Assembly: GCA_012960115.1 (NCBI GenBank)
Contig: DUBX01000014.1
Location: forward strand, 26,688-90,687
From: Porticoccaceae bacterium
GTDB taxonomy: Bacteria; Pseudomonadota; Gammaproteobacteria; Pseudomonadales; Porticoccaceae
DNA length: 64,000 nucleotides
Direction: 5' to 3'
Shown here: piece by piece, positions 55,401-64,000 of the stretch
Numbering within the stretch: position 1 is the stretch's first letter
How the letters are laid out: each line of letters begins with the position of its first letter
Notes under the pieces: generated by a model
What the model was told of the DNA's origin: nothing
What the model saw: only the letters and a program-made list of their open reading frames with translations
Database searches by the model: none
Made by a program: the position numbers and the translations under genes

Positions 55401-58400
55401 TTCATCGGCTACGTAAGCCGTATTGCCATCACCAGAGATGGCCACATTGTAAGCTAATCCATCAGTATTGAACGTGCTGAGTACAGCAGGATTTGAGGCA
55501 TCGCTGATATCAATAATCTGCAAGCCACCCTCGTAATCTGCAACAAATGCGGTATTGCCATCGCCCGAAATAACCACATTAATGGCTATACTATCAGTGG
55601 CAACCGAACCGAGTGAGTTAGGATTAAATACGGTAAAACTCCCCTGGGTAGGCTCAGAATCAAGATAATAGGTCAGGTCATCATTCTCTGGATCTGTACC
55701 AGATAGCGTGATGCTCGTTGGTATTTTTTCAACCAAAGTAACCGTCTGCGCATTGGCTACTGGCCCCTCGTTAGGATAATCACCCACATTAATCGCCGCT
55801 GTTCCTTGACTACCAGAAACAAGAGTTCGGGTGATAACAATATCTCCTGCGGTTGTCAGCACTGAAAATTTAGCGCCATTCCAACCATCGCCGTAGGAAT
55901 CAGACATCCTCAGGGTATAACGCGCATCCCGTAAACAAATCAGCGTATTGAAGGGGGCAATCCCCTCATACAAAGCTGCACCTGAAGCATCCTCTAAAAA
56001 CCAACTCACTTCGCCCGGCCAATCACCGGAGGTGACACTGACAAAATAAACGGTCGAAGAACAAGATGTGATCGCTATGTTTACTGAATCAATTAACGAC
56101 TGAATTTCTTTTAATTGGTCAAGATTTGTCCCGCCAGCCAATAACTCAATGGCTGTCTGATAGACCGTAAGATTATTAGCGTCAACATGGGTAAGTCCAA
56201 TGATGGCATTTAAATCTGTTACCGTAATCCCACTCGCATCTCCAGAATTAGCAGCCGCCAGTAATTGGCTCAAGGCAGCCGTATTGTTGTTGACGGAGTC
56301 GCAATCTTCGATAGGATCTACATCAGTGGACCCCACTGAAATTGAAGCTCCAGGCCACCCTGACTTTTCGTCGCAGTAACTCACATGGGTTAGAGCTCGA
56401 TTGCCAAAAAAGCTGTCACTCGCCAAAGAGGGTCTGTCACCCAAAAAGCTCACCGCAAACAACTTGTTGTATGCAAACGCATTTGTTCCAATAACCGTGA
56501 CGCTATTGCCGAAAGTCACCGAGGTGAGGACATTTGTTGTAAAGGCATAATTACCAATGGTCGTGACGCTGTTAGGAATGGTTGCTAAGGTTATACCGCT
56601 GTCGGCAAAAGCACCCTCTCCGATCACAGTAACCGCAATTCCGTCAATCGTTTCTGGAATCACCAAATTAGTGGCACAGGTACCCACGCAACCGGTAATG
56701 GTCAGACTTCCATCAAGAAACTCCAGGTAGGTCCAGGTCCCGTCGTTGCTAAGGGAATCCATCCAAATGTCAACCGCGGCCACATTACTATCAAGAGCGC
56801 CATCATTGACTTTAAAGGTAAAGCTATCAGTCGCGGCATCGGCAATGACGTCGTCTGAGGTGTGGGTGTAGTCAACAGATTGTGGAATAACATCTCCAGC
56901 AATAAATACAGTGGGTGCTACATCAATAATTTGAAGACCAATAATGTCATTAGCAACGTAGGCTTTGGTACCATCAGTAGATAGGGCAACGCCTGAAGCA
57001 CTTGATGGAATTTCGAAGTTGACACGAAATGATCCCAATAACTTAGGATTTGAAGAACTCTCTATGTCGATAATTTGGAGGCCTGAATCGCTATCAGCAA
57101 TGTACGCCATCTCGCCATCGGCTGCTAGCACAACATCTACGGCAGAGCCCGCGGTATCTAATGACCCTAATAAAACTGGCGTAAAGGCATAACTTACATC
57201 AATAATCTGCAGTCCTGTAGGTCCATTGGCAAGATAGGCTGTGGCGCCATCAGCTGAAAGAGCCACCCCTGACGCCACGTTGTTGGCGAATTCTAATGAC
57301 CCTATTGAATTAAGGTTGCTAGCGTCACTCACATCGACAATCAGTATTCCAGACTCTCCATTAGCTACATAAGCTTTGCTACTATCGCTTGACAGCGCTA
57401 TACCTAATGCCTCGCCACCTGTATTAAATAATCCCCATGAACTCGGATTTGCCGAATCGCTCACGCTGACAATATGCAGTCCAGAACTGCCGTCAGCAAC
57501 ATAAGCCTTGGCGCCATCAGCCGACAGTGTTACGTCTGATGCATAACCATTGGTATCAAACGTGCTTAACAAAGACGGACTAGACGGATCACTCACATCA
57601 ATAATGTGTAATCCTGAAGGTCCATCAGCAACATAGGCGTAGTTACCTCGTACCGCTACCCCTCGTGCTTCCCCAGTTGTATCCATGTAGACAGGCATGC
57701 CGGGATTAGTAGGGTCCGAAACATCGATAATAGCTAGACCTGAAGCGTAATCCGCTACATAGGCATAATCGCTACTAACTGCTACCTCTCTTGCTCCCCC
57801 ATTTGTATGTGTGTCGCCCAATAAGCTAGGCGCTAAGACACTCAACTGCCCGCGCCCGGGAGCATCTACCAAAGAATATGTCAGCGGCTGTTTTTCAGGG
57901 TCTATAGCTTCTAAGGCGACTTCGATGGCGTTCTGAGGCGTGGCTTTAGCTGACTGCGGCAATGCGATAGGAGCTCTGTTAACGTAAGCACCATCTGTAC
58001 TCATTTCTAACGTAAAGTTATCAAGACTGCCACCATCTCCAGCGTAGATGTCTGTAATTGAGAGGACCCAATCACCTTGGGTGCTCTGATCATTAAAGGT
58101 ATCAAGCGATCCTATTTGGGGCCTTAAGGTTCCTGAGACCACTGGGCTCGATAACCCACACTCAAGGTCAGAACCCTCATCATCGAAAACGGCGTTGATA
58201 TCAGAACCAGACGAATAGTCTTCGTTCACGCAAACATCTTGCAACAGCGTTATGCTCATTCCAGTCGGTGAGGTAAGAATAAGCGTAAGCTCGCCAACAT
58301 AAGTATGACTAACATCCACACCAACATTGACATCCGTAATCACCAAATTTTCCGAGATAGATATAGTAGATGAAACAGAAGTAGGTTCATCGGATCTTAT

Positions 58401-61025
58401 CATCACTGGCAAGTTTTGGGCTTGGAACAAGTTAGGTGTAGTAAAGGTATACACGGTACCTGCATCCGCCACACCGCAACTATTAATTGGCGTCACCCGC
58501 CAATAGTAATTAGTCTCACGCTGCATTCCAGTAACAGATGTAAAGTTAGTATCAACAGTAGAACTGAGAAAAATCTCGCTAAAGCTCTGATCAGTAGCAA
58601 CTTCTACCTTGTAGCTAACTGCGTTATTCTGTTTTTGCCATTGTAGCTTGGTCGCCAAGTCACTAAGGACACTCTGATCAGCTGGTAACGTTAGGGTAAC
58701 CGGGGTAAATATGGAGCTATAGGCGGACACGTTAAGGGTCACGGATTGAGTACGAATATCTGATGTCGCAATAACTTCAACTGGGTAGGTATTCGGCACA
58801 ATGTCAGTCGCAGCCGAAAAGGTTACATCAATAGGTGTGTTGTTCACTGAAGCACTGACCGGAGAAAATCCAACAGCCAAACCAGATGGTGCATTTAAAG
58901 ACGAGAAAATGGCCGTGTCAGTGTACGCCGACGAAGTTTCATAGGTTAACGATGCTGAGGTACTTTGGTTATTACAGACAGCATAATCAAGCTCACTATA
59001 AGTTAAAACAATATCATCGCGAGTTATGCCAAAATCTCGAGCGTTTATCGCATAAAAAACATTATCAGTTGGCTCAACACGCACTCTTGCTGTAGAGGTT
59101 ACAACGTCAGGCATGGCCACAGCATGACTACCATCATTATTGACGTTTTCAGCCAATGTGTAGGGATAAGTCAGCCCACCATCGACCGACATAGTAATAT
59201 CAACCAGCTCGGCGAGTATGGGCGAAACATTCGTCCCTGCAACTCGCCAGGTAATGGTCTGGGTAGAACCGGTCAAATAGAGCTGCCCACTACCTTGAGA
59301 GATAATAGAGAAAGCACCATCATTATCGACAACGGTCACCTTAACTAGCTCTGAGGCTACTCCACCTCCTCCCTCGGCGTTATCTCTCACCGTCAACGCA
59401 AAATTAAGTTCTCTAGGAACATTCGGCAAAGTTTCCCATGTTGAGGTGGTGTCAGGGTCTTGTTGAGTTAGATTGCCAGAAAGGACGCTCGACAGTAACG
59501 GAAAATACCGTATCGAGCTCATCGTCGGTGCCAGCGAACGGAAATTAGCACCCTGAGTATTCTCTGGCCCAAAAACGTCGCTAGTGACTAAACCGTCATC
59601 GATCTGCTCCCAGGTATAAGTCAGTACATCTTCAACGTCTGCATCTGTTCCATCGCCGATAAGTACAAAGGGCGTTTTTACTGGTACAGTGTAATCTGGA
59701 ATGGCCGTGACAGAGGGTACGCTATTTTCATTTGCACTATTAACATGACACGCTTGGCCTTGAAGGTAGGCCCAGCTCTGCTGAATACTCACATGGTGAT
59801 AGTAATCGTCAGCCAGCGTTGCCACATCGTCAGGGCCTGTTATGCCAGCATAACTCATAATCGTAGTACCGCTGCCAGGCTCGACATTGGCTCCAGTACT
59901 TTCGGTCCTCATCGAGAAGGTGTGATTAGCGCCTACCTGGTGACCCATCTCATGGGCAACTAGATTAGTAAACACACTTCCCTCAGGCTGCGCCCAATCT
60001 GAATAGGCGCTACCCTTATTTGAATCATTACAGACGGCGCCAATGGCACCCGCATTACCACTCATGCCTGCACCAAAACTACTGAAGATGTGGCCTATAT
60101 CGTAATTATCGGCACCAATGACACTATCTAGATTAGACTGTAATTCACCATTTAAACCATTTAGATCATCGGTGTAGGGATCTGATTCAGCGTCGGTATA
60201 AATAATTAAATCATTGTCATCGACCAACTCGAAAGTGACCCCAAGATCTGTTTCAAAGATAAAATTTAGCCCAGTCAGAGTCGTGTTAATACCTGCCAAA
60301 GCTCCTTCTAAAGTACCTCCGTAATAATCTGAGTATTGACTGCTCGCAGATATGGCCAAACGATATTTAGAAAGAAAGCTCTCATTAGAAAAACTGGTTC
60401 GATTAAAATTCTCATTTTTAAGGTTAAATCTAGGGGTTTTTGCCGCCTTAGATGGCACTGGCGTGCTACATGAAAAGGGGTTTCGAGTCTTCATCAGGTC
60501 TAGTTTGGTGAAGACCACATAGCTATCAGCATCTCTTGATAGTTTTCGTATGGTGGTTTTTTCAGGCCCCTGATCACCTTCGATCATCGCCTCTATACCA
60601 TCAGGCGACATACTAAAGCGCACCTTCACATCAGGGTTATTGAGCGCTATACCCGAATAAGCAGTAATATTTGGAAACTTAGCGGCCAAAACCGATGAGA
60701 AATTTGATTTTTCTGTCACCAAGAATGGCATCATCTGCCCGCTGGTGTTGGGAAAGTAGACGACACTTTGACTGTAAGTATATTTATACGATTTTTGGAG
60801 CTCAGCTCTAAAACCGTCCTCATCAAGAGAGAAAACAACCGATGATTGGACATCTGGCCGAGTAGCCGAGTTGTCGACTAACCCCTTCAACGCGCCCTGA
60901 GATTGCCAATAAGGCGCTTTGTCTTTATGCGCATTAAGGTCTAGAGCTTCGTCGGCCCCATAGGCGCCTAGAGTAGTAAAACCGACTAGCGCCAGTACTA
61001 TCAATATACTTTTGTAAACTGCCAT
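52416..61025 (-). CDS. Giant secreted reprolysin-type metallopeptidase with two LVIVD propellers and sorting tail
   Basis: 2869 residues. Order: Sec signal (1-23); propeptide to about 205; zinc metallopeptidase (about 215-428) with HEMGHQVGANH at 358-368 and Met-turn IMSYAG near 390; Ig/PKD-like modules (435-768); fibronectin III (776-864); P/homo-B domain (870-1012); propeller 1 (1071-1369) inside a cadherin-like domain (1016-1422); BspA-type LRR (1436-1556); a SYGDGWNG module (1657-1748); propeller 2 (1806-2103) inside a second cadherin-like domain (1753-2150); TSP3-type Asp repeats (2152-2213); HYR and Calx-beta-like modules; a choice-of-anchor-U-like domain (2552-2716); an invasin-type Ig (2722-2820); Gly/Cys-TM-Arg tail (2831-2869). 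ATG 61025 follows AAGAGG. Probably cell-surface proteolysis or adhesion; substrate unknown. Confidence 0.85.
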   Translation of the reverse strand: MAVYKSILIVLALVGFTTLGAYGADEALDLNAHKDKAPYWQSQGALKGLVDNSATRPDVQSSVVFSLDEDGFRAELQKSYKYTYSQSVVYFPNTSGQMMPFLVTEKSNFSSVLAAKFPNITAYSGIALNNPDVKVRFSMSPDGIEAMIEGDQGPEKTTIRKLSRDADSYVVFTKLDLMKTRNPFSCSTPVPSKAAKTPRFNLKNENFNRTSFSNESFLSKYRLAISASSQYSDYYGGTLEGALAGINTTLTGLNFIFETDLGVTFELVDDNDLIIYTDAESDPYTDDLNGLNGELQSNLDSVIGADNYDIGHIFSSFGAGMSGNAGAIGAVCNDSNKGSAYSDWAQPEGSVFTNLVAHEMGHQVGANHTFSMRTESTGANVEPGSGTTIMSYAGITGPDDVATLADDYYHHVSIQQSWAYLQGQACHVNSANENSVPSVTAIPDYTVPVKTPFVLIGDGTDADVEDVLTYTWEQIDDGLVTSDVFGPENTQGANFRSLAPTMSSIRYFPLLSSVLSGNLTQQDPDTTSTWETLPNVPRELNFALTVRDNAEGGGGVASELVKVTVVDNDGAFSIISQGSGQLYLTGSTQTITWRVAGTNVSPILAELVDITMSVDGGLTYPYTLAENVNNDGSHAVAMPDVVTSTARVRVEPTDNVFYAINARDFGITRDDIVLTYSELDYAVCNNQSTSASLTYETSSAYTDTAIFSSLNAPSGLAVGFSPVSASVNNTPIDVTFSAATDIVPNTYPVEVIATSDIRTQSVTLNVSAYSSIFTPVTLTLPADQSVLSDLATKLQWQKQNNAVSYKVEVATDQSFSEIFLSSTVDTNFTSVTGMQRETNYYWRVTPINSCGVADAGTVYTFTTPNLFQAQNLPVMIRSDEPTSVSSTISISENLVITDVNVGVDVSHTYVGELTLILTSPTGMSITLLQDVCVNEDYSSGSDINAVFDDEGSDLECGLSSPVVSGTLRPQIGSLDTFNDQSTQGDWVLSITDIYAGDGGSLDNFTLEMSTDGAYVNRAPIALPQSAKATPQNAIEVALEAIDPEKQPLTYSLVDAPGRGQLSVLAPSLLGDTHTNGGAREVAVSSDYAYVADYASGLAIIDVSDPTNPGMPVYMDTTGEARGVAVRGNYAYVADGPSGLHIIDVSDPSSPSLLSTFDTNGYASDVTLSADGAKAYVADGSSGLHIVSVSDSANPSSWGLFNTGGEALGIALSSDSSKAYVANGESGILIVDVSDASNLNSIGSLEFANNVASGVALSADGATAYLANGPTGLQIIDVSYAFTPVLLGSLDTAGSAVDVVLAADGEMAYIADSDSGLQIIDIESSSNPKLLGSFRVNFEIPSSASGVALSTDGTKAYVANDIIGLQIIDVAPTVFIAGDVIPQSVDYTHTSDDVIADAATDSFTFKVNDGALDSNVAAVDIWMDSLSNDGTWTYLEFLDGSLTITGCVGTCATNLVIPETIDGIAVTVIGEGAFADSGITLATIPNSVTTIGNYAFTTNVLTSVTFGNSVTVIGTNAFAYNKLFAVSFLGDRPSLASDSFFGNRALTHVSYCDEKSGWPGASISVGSTDVDPIEDCDSVNNNTAALSQLLAAANSGDASGITVTDLNAIIGLTHVDANNLTVYQTAIELLAGGTNLDQLKEIQSLIDSVNIAITSCSSTVYFVSVTSGDWPGEVSWFLEDASGAALYEGIAPFNTLICLRDARYTLRMSDSYGDGWNGAKFSVLTTAGDIVITRTLVSGSQGTAAINVGDYPNEGPVANAQTVTLVEKIPTSITLSGTDPENDDLTYYLDSEPTQGSFTVFNPNSLGSVATDSIAINVVISGDGNTAFVADYEGGLQIIDISDASNPAVLSTFNTDGLAYNVAISGDGNTAYVADEEFGLQIVDVSDRSNPSLLSAFDTEGYAIGVALSSNEAIAYVADVHSLQIIDIGNPQSPNLLGSFSTSGAAYGVTISADENSAYIAVDSAGLEIVDITNSADPVLVSTLDTPGLARAVQLSNDGKTAYVTDDYSGLQIIDINDPANPDLLSNFDTEGDSWGLTLSSDGNFAYVADYYSLQVIDISDKASPRTMGEFSTAGPARGVALSVDGNTAYIAEGSGLQIIDATISNLAIGDEMPQVVTYTSTVADATTDSFSFTVNDARLDSTPATVDVIILPDNDGDGIANINDLDDDNDGMPDDFEIANGFDPFDSTDGAEDLDNDGVSNVQEYINGTDVSVDDYGPVLVIPENMVVSATGFLTDVDLGMATATDRAPTNPDVTSNLTGPFESGAYEVVWSAEDSLGNQSQATQLLSVVPLVSLGLPFSVGEEGDYEVSVSLSGDAAEYPVIIPVQLSGTAVEVDDYTTNLEGSLTINQGRSVSMTISIVQDAIAESDETITVTLPDTFIASEDCGVISICNAVVGSASSQKIIISESNLPPMLELRAGQANSVGPMITRDGGQVTITAIIKDGNYSDNHTLDWGAALSALPNSATDAAGNLTFDPATLDLGALTVSGLVRDNGNPQLSLSNSVVMAVLETLTPLAVEQDTDGDGVSDAAEGWGDSDHDGIPDYQDAIAELYMLPLNVNSTNLIQSENGTSIRLGGRAISQGDYDLSLTEEELSVSGDSYYDFPDGLIDYRLMGAEPGYSYSLVLPLSFHLGPRDVVKKYVDETLGWQLFVEDAANSVASVVASDGTCPEPGSEVYIQGLTEGANCIQLTVEDGGPNDADGQANGTLVDPVGAAVKYLGTPSDGSTVSLSDNEITANGSDSATVTVTAYDAQGVTLEDMTVDATASLSGVTVSSFAEQGDGVYTATVTANNTSGSAILNVTVSNGAESINLTSEAITVVSPPAPPAPTPSSGGGGGCVVAVDGSSDASMPLLLMIAGLLLMRRRYLYR
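52419..52535 (-). other. C-terminal sorting signal of the giant protein (JDVT-CTERM-like)
   Basis: Residues 2831-2869 comprise SSGGGGGC, a short acidic stretch, a hydrophobic helix (MPLLLMIAGLLL) and the basic end RRRYLYR. This tripartite pattern with Cys in the glycine tract is that of JDVT-CTERM/GlyGly-CTERM-type signals cut by intramembrane proteases, which leave the protein anchored or released. The preceding module resembles the choice-of-anchor U domain, which supports the reading. The exact class is uncertain. Confidence 0.6.
54717..55610 (-). repeat. Seven LVIVD repeats, propeller 2
   Basis: Protein residues 1806-2103 hold seven units of about 43 residues, each with a core like AYVADxxxGLQIIDISDxxxP and a following L-x-F-x-T-x-G. 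The repeats are in frame and diverged, so the DNA repeat is about 129 bases long. Seven units suggest one closed seven-bladed beta-propeller. Confidence 0.8.
56919..57815 (-). repeat. Seven LVIVD repeats, propeller 1
   Basis: Protein residues 1071-1369 hold seven LVIVD-type units (YVADYASGLAIIDVSDPTNP, YVADGPSGLHIIDVSDPSSP and so on), again enough for one seven-bladed propeller. Cadherin-like halves flank the block on both sides. Confidence 0.8.
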
Positions 61026-61073
61026 ATTGAAGCCTCTTCAGCTTATTATTTTTATTAGATTCATCCCATAAAT

Positions 61074-61079
61074 ATTATA
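61074..61079 (-). promoter_or_regulatory. Possible -10 box of the giant gene
   Basis: TATAAT on the minus strand about 50 bases before the start codon, preceded by an AT-rich stretch but with a poor -35 element. It would give a leader of about 40 bases. Weak support. Confidence 0.3.
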
Positions 61080-61143
61080 ATTACGTGTGCATATCACCAT
61101 AGCTATAACGCAGAATTTATCAACACCTTTATCTAAACTACAT

Positions 61144-61172
61144 TAAAAAAGCCACCCTAGGCAGCTTTTAAA
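61144..61172 (-). terminator. Probable terminator after purA
   Basis: TAAAAAAGC and GCTTTTA flank an inner CCTAGG palindrome, giving an imperfect hairpin whose minus-strand 3' side ends in T residues. It lies about 35 bases past the purA stop codon. Confidence 0.5.
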
Positions 61173-61204
61173 AGAATAACCATCAATAGCAAGGCCGCAG
61201 AAAC

Positions 61205-62521
<1,317 letters not shown>

Positions 62522-62543
62522 TTAGTCAAGCCCGCCAATCAGG

Positions 62544-63722
62544 CTAGGTTACGCTTTGAATTACATATTTACCGTCATTATTGATCAATTGACGATCACA
62601 TTTTAGCTCCACAAGGTCAACAATCTGATCCTGAAATCCCTGTACCACCCGATTACCCTGACTGCGCAAGACAGCTACCTGATGATGACATTCAGTATCA
62701 GAAGTATAGGGCACGAAAATACCAGCGATAGTACTTTTAGTACGCTGGCCTTGAGCAACTAACGACTTGAGATCAAAAGCAAAACCAGTTGCGGGACGAG
62801 CGCGTCCAAAGGCTTCGCCAACATGATCGTAACGACCACCATTACCCAGCGCTTTGCCGTAGCCCTGGACATATCCCGCGAAAACAATACCCGTGTGGTA
62901 GTGATATCCAGGCAGTTCGCCTAAATCGATATGAATAGACACCCCCGTCTTAGCAACAGAATCTACCACTTTCTCTAACTCATCAATGGCTTGCATTACC
63001 GCAATCGGTGCACCTTTTAAGGCCTTCTTTGCCGCATCTATGACTTCAATACTGCCAGCCAAATCAGGAAGCGCTTTCAGCCAACCCCTGAGTTTCTTGT
63101 CGCTAATATTTAGGTTAATCCAATCACTTAGTTCTGCAGAAGCTTTCCGCTGCAATAACTCGAATAACCGACTTTCGCTGTCTGAGTTTAAATCAGACCC
63201 TGCGAGCAAGCCACGAAAGATGTCCACATGACCCACATCAAGATGTACTTGATTGACGCCTGAGGTCTTCAAGGTCTGTAAAAAAAGTTCAATAACTTCG
63301 ATATCAGCGGGCAAAGCGGCTTCGCCAAACAACTCGACGCCAATTGATATAGGTGTTCGAGATTCCAAAGGCCCTCGTGGACGGGTGTGCAACACTGTGC
63401 CTGCATAGCACAGGCGACTGGGGCCTTGACGGCGTAGGCTGTGGGCATCCATGCGTGCGGTCTGGGGAGTTATGTCTGCTCGTATTCCCATCAAACGGCC
63501 GCTAAGTTGATCCGTCACACGAAAGGTCATCAAGTCTAGATCTGATCCAGAACCGCTGAGCAGCGACTCAGTAAATTCAACCATTGGAGGAATAACAAGA
63601 TCATAACCCCAGATATTATATAGGTCGAGAATCTGGCGCCTCAGGTGCTCGACAACCTGCGCTTGCTCGGGCAGTACTTCGTCAACTCCATCCGGCAATA
63701 ACCAACGATTTACATTTGACAC
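62544..63722 (-). CDS. hisZ: ATP phosphoribosyltransferase regulatory subunit HisZ
   Basis: 392-residue class II histidyl-tRNA-synthetase paralogue that lacks the anticodon-binding domain. It partners short HisG to give feedback-regulated histidine biosynthesis. WLLPDGVDEVLPEQAQVVEHL at the N-terminus (split here for length), MTFRVTDQLSGRLMGIRADI and the truncated C-terminus distinguish it from HisS. The hisZ-purA pair after hflKC is common; hisG is not in the window. Confidence 0.95.
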   Translation of the reverse strand: MSNVNRWLLPDGVDEVLPEQAQVVEHLRRQILDLYNIWGYDLVIPPMVEFTESLLSGSGSDLDLMTFRVTDQLSGRLMGIRADITPQTARMDAHSLRRQGPSRLCYAGTVLHTRPRGPLESRTPISIGVELFGEAALPADIEVIELFLQTLKTSGVNQVHLDVGHVDIFRGLLAGSDLNSDSESRLFELLQRKASAELSDWINLNISDKKLRGWLKALPDLAGSIEVIDAAKKALKGAPIAVMQAIDELEKVVDSVAKTGVSIHIDLGELPGYHYHTGIVFAGYVQGYGKALGNGGRYDHVGEAFGRARPATGFAFDLKSLVAQGQRTKSTIAGIFVPYTSDTECHHQVAVLRSQGNRVVQGFQDQIVDLVELKCDRQLINNDGKYVIQSVT

Positions 63723-63743
63723 ATCAACCTCATAAAATTTAGC

Positions 63744-63929
63744 TTAACGCCATAAAAACAATAACAATAAGCCCAGTAGCATACTGAATAGGCCTATCAA
63801 ACGCATGGTACTTTCGTCGATTTTACCCAGTGTCCTGGCCATATCGCGCCACCGTCCTGGCGCTATAAAAGGCATTATACCCTCAAAAACCAACATGAGG
63901 CCTGCTGCTCGAATGATATCTTCTAACAT
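63744..63929 (-). CDS. DUF2065 family small membrane protein (YjeT-like)
   Basis: 61 residues from ATG 63929 (preceded by TAGGG), with two predicted membrane helices around the motif LVFEGIMPFIAPGRWRDMA. An in-frame ATG at 63953 lies directly on the U-run of the upstream terminator and is unlikely to be used. YjeT-type proteins sit between hflC and hisZ/purA in gammaproteobacteria; function unknown. Confidence 0.88.
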   Translation of the reverse strand: MLEDIIRAAGLMLVFEGIMPFIAPGRWRDMARTLGKIDESTMRLIGLFSMLLGLLLLFLWR

Positions 63930-63953
63930 GAACTGTGGCCCTACAATCGACAT

Positions 63954-63975
63954 AAAAAAACCGGGTTTCCCCGGT
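63954..63975 (-). terminator. Terminator of the upstream gene (probably hflC)
   Basis: Minus-strand ACCGGG/CCCGGT stem (63960-63965 / 63970-63975) with a GAAA tetraloop, followed by six or seven T residues. It lies just upstream of the DUF2065 gene and must end a gene beyond the window edge. Synteny suggests hflC, not verified. Confidence 0.85.
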
Positions 63976-64000
63976 CTTTAAATTCTAGCAAAATCACCAG

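Noticed and set aside
54717..57815. CRISPR or satellite-like tandem repeat
   Set aside because: The periodicity of about 130 bases is in frame and encodes diverged LVIVD propeller blades; there are no conserved short repeats with unique spacers.

Overview
The window looks like chromosomal DNA of an aerobic, probably marine, heterotrophic gammaproteobacterium. The evidence is the macromolecular-synthesis order tsaD / rpsU-yqeY-dnaG-rpoD-tRNA-Ile(CAU), a 13-gene nuo operon with fused nuoCD, and the order (terminator)-DUF2065-hisZ-purA that follows hflKC in many gammaproteobacteria. Assignment below class (Cellvibrionales-like) would be a guess. Genes are dense, and I see no insertion sequence, prophage or CRISPR array.

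Layout. 1-5154: start of tsaD (minus), then rpsU, yqeY, dnaG, rpoD and tRNA-Ile(CAU) on plus. 5155-5280: two decayed partial copies of that tRNA. 5281-7060: a DUF885 lipoprotein gene broken by a frameshift. 7432-9237: a TPR/2OG-Fe(II) oxygenase-like protein. 9321-11575: an SDR oxidoreductase and fumC. 11758-16983: soxBDAG, heterotetrameric sarcosine oxidase. 17197-19175: two convergent GlxA-type regulators. 19291-29607: a nine-gene minus-strand run encoding a dimethylglycine dehydrogenase-like protein, an MttB-superfamily methyltransferase without pyrrolysine, a corrinoid protein, DUF1638, a PF13769 protein, a MetV-like protein, MetF, a methylcorrinoid:THF methyltransferase and a RACo-type activator. 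29837-32394: fhs and rlmA (the latter apparently with an ATT or CTG start). 32593-37354: a small membrane protein, a lipoprotein formylglycine-generating-enzyme homologue, a GST, an alkaline phosphatase, D-glycerate 3-kinase and a CBS protein. 37391-51970: nuoA-N. 52416-61025: a 2869-residue secreted metallopeptidase. 61205-63929: purA, hisZ and a DUF2065 protein.

The most interesting part is 11758-31504. Read together, it is a nearly complete route for stripping methyl groups from a quaternary amine, most simply glycine betaine, in an organism that respires with complex I. The first methyl group would go through MttB-like protein, corrinoid protein and methyltransferase to tetrahydrofolate. 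MetF with the MetV-like protein would oxidise it, and Fhs would recover ATP and formate. Dimethylglycine dehydrogenase and SoxBDAG would remove the other two methyl groups at the CH2-THF level, leaving glycine. Three proteins of this route carry arginine-rich tails, and the sox and dgcA/fhs control regions share a short sequence motif that could be the operator of a GlxA-type regulator.

The second interesting part is the giant protein at 52416-61025. It has two seven-repeat LVIVD beta-propellers, each apparently nested inside a cadherin-like (tandem-95 type) domain, and a C-terminal Gly-Gly-Cys/TM/Arg sorting tail.
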